Below, piece after piece: positions 1 through 4,737 of a DNA stretch of 5,927 bases. Both the position numbers and the translations under genes were made by a program. Below the pieces are notes generated by a model. That model was given only the letters and a program-made list of their open reading frames with translations, did not search any database and was not told the DNA's origin. Positions within the stretch are counted from its first letter, which is position 1; every line of letters begins with the position of its first letter. This stretch comes from Methanocaldococcaceae archaeon (lineage in GTDB: Archaea; AGJL01; Methanococci; Methanococcales; Methanocaldococcaceae), in contig JALVUY010000222.1 of NCBI GenBank assembly GCA_027023665.1, positions 1 through 5,927 of the forward strand, in the 5' to 3' direction.

Positions 1-196
1 TTTCAAATTTTCCCCGATAATTGGGTTGATATTAATAATTTAAAGTATTTTAAAGTAAATAAACAAAAATAGAAAAGTTTATATAGAAGTTGGGAGGTAT
101 ATAAATAACAACAGTTATTGACCCTTCGAAAAATTAACCCTAATATTGGAGTATAATAAAGTAATTGTATCTTAAAATCTCCTCAAATCGTGTCCT
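1..196 (+). promoter_or_regulatory. CRISPR leader region
   Basis: This AT-rich stretch without a plausible gene lies on the 5' side of the repeats as they are oriented. The identical, undecayed repeats are at this end and the decayed repeat is at the other, so this should be the leader where new spacers are added and from which the precursor crRNA is transcribed. It holds a TATA box (78-85) and a second TATA-like run (98-106). It also holds a 9-bp direct repeat TTTAAAGTA at 39-47 and 49-57 (10-bp period) and an inverted repeat AATAAC/GTTATT at 104-109 and 114-119. The last bases before repeat 1 are ATCGTGTCCT. M. jannaschii arrays carry a conserved long element of about 400 bp before the short repeats, so the leader may extend left of the window. 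The boundaries are inferred. Confidence 0.65.
72..85 (+). promoter_or_regulatory. Archaeal BRE/TATA promoter of the CRISPR array
   Basis: GAAAAG followed by TTTATATA (78-85) fits an archaeal purine-rich BRE plus TATA box. With the usual spacing of about 25 bp, transcription would start near 108, giving a leader transcript of roughly 90 nt before the first repeat at 197. TATATAAAT at 98-106, preceded by GGGAGG, is an alternative that would start transcription near 128. Confidence 0.55.
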
Positions 197-561
197 GTTT
201 AAAATCAGACCCCTAAGGGGATGGAAAACAATTAGACAGAGTTGTTGTTGTTAAAAAAGGAATTGGTTTAAAATCAGACCCCTAAGGGGATGGAAAAGGT
301 TGGTTTTGCTATAATTATGCATTCGACATGGAAAAGTTTAAAATCAGACCCCTAAGGGGATGGAAATTTCCAAGCGGTTTTGGTAGTAAAAAATCAAAGT
401 TATTTGCATCTAATACAAGTATAAAATCAGACCCCAAAGGGGATGGAAACTGAATTTCTTCTTCTATTATGTTAGTATTTCTCAATCTGTATAAAATCAG
501 ACCCCTAAGGGGATGGGAACATATTTCTTTCCATACCTAAAATCAGCCCCAAAGGGTTAAA
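197..561 (+). CRISPR. Short CRISPR array: 5 repeats, 4 spacers, plus a decayed terminal repeat
   Basis: Repeats of 31 bp lie at 197-227, 266-296, 336-366, 419-449 and 489-519. The first three are identical: they begin GTTTAAAATCAGA, have the palindromic centre CCCCTAAGGGG and end ATGGAAA. Repeat 4 has GTAT at the start and CCCCAAAGGGG in the centre. Repeat 5 has GTAT and ends ATGGGAA. A sixth, decayed copy lies at 535-561. The spacers are 228-265 (38 nt), 297-335 (39), 367-418 (52) and 450-488 (39), with a 15-nt interval at 520-534. The ATGGAAA end should become the 5' handle of each crRNA, so the transcript runs on the + strand. The CCCC/GGGG centre can form only a 4-bp stem. The repeat resembles the Methanocaldococcus type. 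No cas gene is in the window, so processing proteins must come from elsewhere, and the system type cannot be told from this locus. Confidence 0.95.
535..561 (+). repeat. Degenerate terminal CRISPR repeat
   Basis: TAAAATCAG (538-546) followed by CCCCAAAGGG (547-556) matches the repeat, but the A before CCCC and one G are missing. The first three bases and the ATGGAAA end have diverged. It sits only 15 nt after repeat 5 and marks the trailing, oldest end of the array. Its weak CCCC/GGG stem followed by an AT-rich stretch could also help end transcription. Confidence 0.8.
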
Positions 562-576
562 TTTTAAGAAAATATC

Positions 577-584
577 TTTTTTTT
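577..584 (+). terminator. Poly-T terminator after the CRISPR array
   Basis: An uninterrupted run of eight T follows the decayed last repeat by about 15 nt. Archaeal RNA polymerase can stop at such U-tracts without a strong hairpin, so this is the likely end of the precursor crRNA. It would separate the array from taw2, which runs in the same direction. The call rests on sequence only. Confidence 0.45.
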
Positions 585-660
585 CACAAATAGTTAAAAT
601 TTATTTTATTATATCCTATATAATCAATATATATTTATATACAGATATTACAAACTAATA

Positions 661-672
661 AAAATTTATATA
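661..672 (+). promoter_or_regulatory. TATA promoter of the taw2-ACT unit
   Basis: AAAATTTATATA contains a TTTATATA box at 665-672 with an A-rich BRE position. Transcription would start near 694-698, giving a 5' leader of about 60 nt to the ATG at 760. Other TA-rich runs at 612-640 are less well placed. Confidence 0.5.
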
Positions 673-749
673 ATCTAAATTAAGAAAAAAGCATAAATCT
701 AAGGTCTGAAATTATTTAGTTTGAAATTTTTTAATCCTTATATTGAAAA

Positions 750-755
750 GGATGA
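750..755 (+). promoter_or_regulatory. Shine-Dalgarno-like site that favours the ATG at 760
   Basis: GGATGA ends 4 nt before the ATG at 760 and partly matches the archaeal GGTGAT-type site. The in-frame TTG at 721 has only AAGGT about 15 nt upstream, which is too distant, so the ATG is the better start. Confidence 0.45.
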
Positions 756-759
756 AATT

Positions 760-1503
760 ATGAAATATCAAAAGGTAGGAGATGTTGTTATAGTTAAAAA
801 AGAGTTAAATAAAGATGAAATTAATGAAATTATAAATAAAACTAAATGTAAAACTATTGTTCTATATACAACACAAATAACAGGGGAATTTAGAACTCCC
901 CATATAAAAATTTTATATGGAAGCGAAACAGAAACAATTCATAAAGAATATGGTTGTTTATTTAAGTTAGATGTATCTAAAATAATGTGGAGTCAGGGAA
1001 ATATTAAAGAAAGGATAAGAATGGCTCATATAAGTAATGAAAATGAAACTGTCATAGATATGTTTGCTGGAATAGGGTATTTTACAATTCCTTTGGCTAA
1101 ATATTCAAAGCCCAAATTAGTTTATGCAATTGAGAAAAACCCTATAGCCTATCATTACTTATGCGAAAACATTAAATTAAATAAATTGAACAATATAATC
1201 CCAATTTTGTCTGACAATAGAAATGTTAAATTAAAAGATGTTGCTGACAGAATAATTATGGGCTATGTTCATAAGACGCACAAATTTTTAGATAAAGCGT
1301 TTGAATTTTTAAAAGATAGAGGATTTATACATTATCACGAGACAGTAGCAGAAAAAATAATGTATGAAAGACCTATTGAAAGATTAAAATTTTATGCTGA
1401 TAAAAATAATTATAAACTCATTAACTATAAAATAGTAAAGATTAAAAAATATGCTCCTGGTGTATGGCATATAGTTGTAGATGCTGAATTTAAAAAATTA
1501 TAA
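760..1503 (+). CDS. taw2: tRNA(Phe) 4-demethylwyosine(37)-C7 aminocarboxypropyltransferase (Taw2/TYW2)
   Basis: This cytoplasmic enzyme moves the 3-amino-3-carboxypropyl group of S-adenosylmethionine to C7 of 4-demethylwyosine at position 37 of tRNA-Phe. In the wyosine pathway it acts after the Trm5 methylation and the Taw1 ring closure. The protein has 247 residues from the ATG at 760. It has the class I SAM fold with motif I DMFAGIGYF (100-108), the acidic strand end AIEKNP (123-128), DNR (152-154) and MGYV (167-170). Trm5 methyltransferases have an NPP/NLP-like motif at that last place, so MGYV separates Taw2 from Trm5. The N-terminal part (KIMWSQGNIKERIRMA, 74-89) is also typical of the family. 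Length and sequence agree closely with the structurally studied M. jannaschii protein MJ1557 (about 249 residues, from memory). The frame stays open back to a TTG at 721, which would add 13 residues, but the Shine-Dalgarno evidence and the homologue's N-terminus favour 760. It probably shares a transcript with the ACT gene 20 nt downstream. Confidence 0.93.
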   Translation: MKYQKVGDVVIVKKELNKDEINEIINKTKCKTIVLYTTQITGEFRTPHIKILYGSETETIHKEYGCLFKLDVSKIMWSQGNIKERIRMAHISNENETVIDMFAGIGYFTIPLAKYSKPKLVYAIEKNPIAYHYLCENIKLNKLNNIIPILSDNRNVKLKDVADRIIMGYVHKTHKFLDKAFEFLKDRGFIHYHETVAEKIMYERPIERLKFYADKNNYKLINYKIVKIKKYAPGVWHIVVDAEFKKL

Positions 1504-1523
1504 AAAGATAGAGAGGAGAAAAA

Positions 1524-1796
1524 ATGAGTAGAGTAGTTATTTCTGTAATTGGGCAGGATAGGACGGGAATTGTTGCTGGAATATCAAAAGTTTTAGCAGA
1601 TAATAATGTAAATATTTTAGATATTAGCCAAACTATTTTAAATGACCTATTTGCGATGATTATGCTTGTGGATATTTCAAAATCTAAGACAGATTTTCCT
1701 ACATTAAAAAAAGAACTTGAAGATGTAGGAAAACAGTTAGGAGTTCAGGTTATAGTTCAGCACGAAGATATTTTTAAGTATATGCATAGAATTTAA
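1524..1796 (+). CDS. Stand-alone ACT-domain protein, UPF0237 family
   Basis: This 90-residue protein is one ACT domain (beta-alpha-beta-beta-alpha-beta). The ligand-loop signature GQDRTGIVAGI lies at residues 10-20 and NVNILDISQT at 28-37. The C-terminal HEDIFKYMHRI (80-90) is the hallmark of the UPF0237 family, related to the GcvR-like ACT proteins (MJ1558-like in M. jannaschii). ACT domains usually bind an amino acid or similar small ligand as dimers and control a partner enzyme or regulator. The partner of this family is not known to me, and no enzyme or DNA-binding domain is attached. The start is supported by GAGGAG (1513-1518), 5 nt before the ATG. It lies 20 nt after taw2 with no promoter between, so the two are probably co-transcribed. 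Its stop is 11 bp from the stop of the convergent MFS gene. Family assignment is firm; function is unknown. Confidence 0.9.
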   Translation: MSRVVISVIGQDRTGIVAGISKVLADNNVNILDISQTILNDLFAMIMLVDISKSKTDFPTLKKELEDVGKQLGVQVIVQHEDIFKYMHRI

Positions 1797-1807
1797 TTCT
1801 AATTTAT

Positions 1808-2995
1808 TTAATTATTTATTAGTTGTTTTTTAATCTTTAAATAGCATAAACTACCTAAAACCAGAACTAATATAGAAGAAATTTTATACATATTCGATAA
1901 ACCTGTAAAATCAGCCAGTATCCCAAAAGTTACAGCTCCAAGAAACATACCTATATTAATACTCGTTGTAAATAATCCCATTGCTTCTCCTTTTCTCTCT
2001 GGAGGAATATCCCTAATCGCCAATGATAATGCTGATGTTCCAATCATTGCCATTCCTATTGCTACAACAATTAAAGAAGATATTAATGTTAAAAACTCTG
2101 ATGATAAAGAAATAAAATACAATCCTATAGACAAAATTATTATTCCCAATATTATAATAATTATCCCAAATTTGTCAAATAATCTTCCTATATATCTTTG
2201 TAGTAATGCAGATAAAATATTTGTTGATGCTATCATAAAACCAACTTGAGTTAAGGTTATTTTAAAAGATACTGCATATATTGCTAAATAAGCGATAATA
2301 CTCGCGTTACACATAATGGTTAATATGTTAATTATAAAAGATAACAAAAATACTTTATTTTTTAAAAATTCTATGGAAAACAAGTTGTTTATGTTTATCT
2401 TTACATTTTCTCTTTTTATCGGTAGTTCTTCCAATTTTACAATTGCTATAATAGATGCCAATATTGCTAAAAATCCACATATATAAAATGGTGTCTGTAT
2501 TCCATACATATCTGCTAAAAAACCTCCAATAAATGGACCTATAGCAAAACCTAAATTTATTGATGCATTAAAAATTCCCATATATTCTCCTAATCTTTCC
2601 TTTGGAGCAAGGTTAGCAACATAAGACCCAGCAATAGGAGTTACAAAAGCAGAAAAAAATCCTGTAACACTTCTAATAATTAATAATCCTAAAACAGAAC
2701 CAACAATATTATACATTAGAGTAAAAACTCCATAAAAAAATGTTCCTATAACAATAAAAGGCTTTTTTCCATAAATATCCGATAAAATCCCTACAGGAAT
2801 TTGTGCTATAGTTCTGGCTAATGCAAAAACTCCAAAAATAATTCCAATCTCTGAATTTGTAGCTCCTAAGAGTTTAGCAAAAATTGCCATTAGAGGGGCT
2901 ATTAAACCAATCCCTAACATAGTTGTAAATGTAGTAATCCATATAACCACTAAATTGCTAATTTTGCTGAAGCTGTCACTAATATTACCACCCAA
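1808..2995 (-). CDS. Major facilitator superfamily transporter, DHA1 drug/H+ antiporter type
   Basis: This predicted 395-residue, 12-segment membrane protein likely exports a small molecule in exchange for protons; the substrate cannot be told. Motif A lies between segments 2 and 3 as GILSDIYGKK (69-78), and its second-half counterpart is GRLFDKFG (270-277). The antiporter-type motif C lies in segment 5 as GFAIGPFIGG (149-158). PKERLGEYMG (131-140) is echoed by PPERKGEAMG (331-340), which shows the internal duplication. A hydrophilic stretch at about 189-212 is the central loop. It resembles MJ1560 of M. jannaschii (from memory). The start is uncertain. The TTG at 2995 has no Shine-Dalgarno upstream, whereas GGTGGT forms codons 2-3. 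A GTG at codon 17 would still leave most of segment 1. It lies 51 nt after the COG1361-like gene and may be co-transcribed with it or have its own promoter. Confidence 0.88.
   Translation of the reverse strand: MGGNISDSFSKISNLVVIWITTFTTMLGIGLIAPLMAIFAKLLGATNSEIGIIFGVFALARTIAQIPVGILSDIYGKKPFIVIGTFFYGVFTLMYNIVGSVLGLLIIRSVTGFFSAFVTPIAGSYVANLAPKERLGEYMGIFNASINLGFAIGPFIGGFLADMYGIQTPFYICGFLAILASIIAIVKLEELPIKRENVKININNLFSIEFLKNKVFLLSFIINILTIMCNASIIAYLAIYAVSFKITLTQVGFMIASTNILSALLQRYIGRLFDKFGIIIIILGIIILSIGLYFISLSSEFLTLISSLIVVAIGMAMIGTSALSLAIRDIPPERKGEAMGLFTTSINIGMFLGAVTFGILADFTGLSNMYKISSILVLVLGSLCYLKIKKQLINN
1826..1831 (+). terminator. Possible poly-T terminator of the taw2-ACT unit
   Basis: A T6 tract follows the ACT stop codon by about 30 nt, inside the 3' end of the convergent MFS gene. 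It is the first clear T-run downstream and would give a U-rich transcript end of archaeal type. It could also simply reflect Lys/Gln codons of the opposite gene (AAA/CAA on the other strand). Confidence 0.3.
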
Positions 2996-3020
2996 AAAAT
3001 TATAGAATTTAGAGAAAAAA

Positions 3021-3030
3021 TTTATGTAAA
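3021..3030 (-). promoter_or_regulatory. Possible TATA box for the MFS gene
   Basis: On the minus strand, TTTACATAAA precedes the TTG start by 25 nt and is followed by a T6 tract (3015-3020). With normal archaeal spacing, transcription would begin within a few bases of the TTG, which would make a nearly leaderless mRNA and explain the missing Shine-Dalgarno site. The same T-rich stretch could instead be a terminator of the gene upstream, so the call is tentative. Confidence 0.3.
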
Positions 3031-3046
3031 AATAAGTTAAATTTAA

Positions 3047-4735
3047 TCATTCATTATTATTTTCTTCTTTTTCTTTTATATTTTTTCTAAACTTTATATA
3101 TCCTCCTACGATTATGGCTAATATGATTAATCCTACTAATATCGGAACTATTATGCTTTCATTAGAACTTTTAACATTAACTACTAATGGCTTTTGATAA
3201 ACATAGACATTATCATCTCCTTCATCACTGTCTCCTGCACATCTTATTTCAAGCGTTATTATATATGGCTTTGGAGGGGCAGATTTATCTACTTCAATCT
3301 CAATAACCCCCACACCTGTTTGATTAGGATACAATGTCCCTATAGTATCTGATTTTATAGGATAGTCAAATGGCTGACCTGAACATCTAATTGCAGAGAT
3401 TTTAACTCTCTCTGCCTTCTCTGAGCCAATATTTTTTATTTTTATATAAACTATATTATCTTTTCCAGCAGTTACATTTACCTCTTTTGTTAAGAGCTCA
3501 AATAATGGTTTTGGTTTTACATATATATCAATATATTTAACTCCATTATGTTCATTATCTTCTGGATCTAAATAACTAAACTCTATTGGCAAAAGATAAT
3601 GCTCTGCTTTTGCATACTTATCCACATCTACAAAGAAAGAAACGGTCTTTGAAGATCCAGGCATTAAATTACCAATATCCTTTATATTACAGTTACTCCA
3701 ACTATCTTTAAACGGATATTTTGTAATTAATTTTAATATTATGTTTTTCGCTTCTGCATGTCCATTATTTGTGACAGTTACATCTATTCTAACATAAGTG
3801 TCCCCAGGTTTTATCTCTTTTGGATCTGTGACTACATTTGATACTCCTAATATAATATCTCCTTTCACATAAACTCCTAAACTTATCTGCTCTGCCTTTT
3901 TACTACCATCTTCATCAGTCCATGTAACTACTATAGGAACCTGATAAACTCCTTCAAGAAGATTTGGAGATACATGGAATTTTACATTTATAGTTTTTTC
4001 AGTATTTGGCTTTAAAGATCCAAGATAAAACTTTGTTATATCTACTGGAGAGATTGGAAGATCAGTTAAAGGAACAACTGTTGGATAAACAATATCTTTT
4101 TTTTGCTCTATTGTAGTACCTCCAGGATATTCAACTGTTTTTATTTCTGATCCAACTGGTGTAGGATTTAATTTATAACCTATATATACATTGACCTCTT
4201 TTGCTGTACCAGTTCCAGTATTTTTTATAGTTATTGGGACTACTTCTGTTTTTGCTGGAATTAAGTTTGTATTTCCACTAATTTCAAAACTTGCAGTTCC
4301 ATACACTGGAATGTAATATACTTTAGTAAAGTTATAATGAACAACTGTTTCCTTTCCATTGTCTTCATATACTTCGTCATAACTCACTTTAACATCTATT
4401 CTATAATCATTTGAAGGGGCATTTTCATTAACATGTAGTTTAAAGTATGCCGTATAGGGTTCTCCAGGATTTAGACTATTAATAATCACTTCTCCTTTGA
4501 TAGGGTTAACCTGTTTTAACTCAAAAGGATAGTGAGGAGATACTTTAATAACAATATTTTTAACTTTATTTTCATAGTCATCATTTACTATTTTAATCCA
4601 TAAATCTACATCATCACCAGGATGTATTATATGTGGTTGGTACTCTGGCTCTTCTATCTGTAATCCATAAGTTGCTGATACAGTTGATATTATAAGCATA
4701 GATAGTAAACCTATTAGTAATCTTCTAAAATCCAT
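3047..4735 (-). CDS. Secreted, membrane-anchored protein with four tandem beta-sandwich (COG1361/CARDB-like) units
   Basis: The 562-residue protein starts with a signal peptide (basic MDFRR, hydrophobic core 6-18, likely cut near the SA at 20-21). It ends with one membrane helix (about 529-546) and a charged tail KFRKNIKEKEENNNE, so nearly all of it lies outside the cytoplasm. Four units share a strand pattern V-x-N-x-G-x-x-x-A-x-x-V, seen as IVNDDYENKVKNIVIKV (49-65), ITIKNTGTGTAKEVNVYI (168-185), VTVTNNGHAEAKNIILKL (319-336) and IKIKNIGSEKAERVKISA (431-448). Each is followed by a G-L-x-P-type turn (SLNPGE, SLKPNT, NLMPGS, TLYPNQ). This is the CARDB/NEW3-like immunoglobulin fold grouped under archaeal COG1361 'S-layer domain' proteins. 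N-glycosylation sequons are at N135, N420, N471 and N525, and cysteines at 349, 451 and 499. It lies 2 nt after the RND gene, so a role as the exporter's extracytoplasmic partner is a reasonable inference. No enzymatic motif is seen. Confidence 0.85.
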   Translation of the reverse strand: MDFRRLLIGLLSMLIISTVSATYGLQIEEPEYQPHIIHPGDDVDLWIKIVNDDYENKVKNIVIKVSPHYPFELKQVNPIKGEVIINSLNPGEPYTAYFKLHVNENAPSNDYRIDVKVSYDEVYEDNGKETVVHYNFTKVYYIPVYGTASFEISGNTNLIPAKTEVVPITIKNTGTGTAKEVNVYIGYKLNPTPVGSEIKTVEYPGGTTIEQKKDIVYPTVVPLTDLPISPVDITKFYLGSLKPNTEKTINVKFHVSPNLLEGVYQVPIVVTWTDEDGSKKAEQISLGVYVKGDIILGVSNVVTDPKEIKPGDTYVRIDVTVTNNGHAEAKNIILKLITKYPFKDSWSNCNIKDIGNLMPGSSKTVSFFVDVDKYAKAEHYLLPIEFSYLDPEDNEHNGVKYIDIYVKPKPLFELLTKEVNVTAGKDNIVYIKIKNIGSEKAERVKISAIRCSGQPFDYPIKSDTIGTLYPNQTGVGVIEIEVDKSAPPKPYIITLEIRCAGDSDEGDDNVYVYQKPLVVNVKSSNESIIVPILVGLIILAIIVGGYIKFRKNIKEKEENNNE

Positions 4736-4737
4736 AA

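Larger units (their letters stand above)
562..759. other. AT-rich intergenic region between the CRISPR array and taw2
   Basis: No open frame of note is visible. The region contains a T8 tract (577-584), a long TA-rich run (about 600-640) and a TATA box (665-672). I see no RNA gene or further repeat in it. Confidence 0.7.

Noticed and set aside
170..179. TTAAAATC in the leader as a fossil repeat
   Set aside because: Eight bases of AT-rich similarity with no match in the rest of the repeat. Expected by chance.
228..265. Possible self-targeting of taw2 by spacer 1 (shared GTTAAAAAAG with 793-802)
   Set aside because: Only a 10-nt low-complexity match, reflecting similar Val-Lys codons. The rest of the spacer does not match.
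386..399. Repeat-like string GTAAAAAATCAAAG inside spacer 3, a candidate hidden decayed repeat
   Set aside because: It matches the repeat start at 10 of 14 positions, but most matches are A's and there is no CCCC/GGGG centre or ATGGAAA end. The distance to repeat 3 (19 nt) fits no normal spacer.
721..759. N-terminal extension of Taw2 by 13 residues from a TTG
   Set aside because: No ribosome site stands at a proper distance from the TTG, the homologue I recall starts at MKYQKVGDVV, and GGATGA precedes the ATG at 760.
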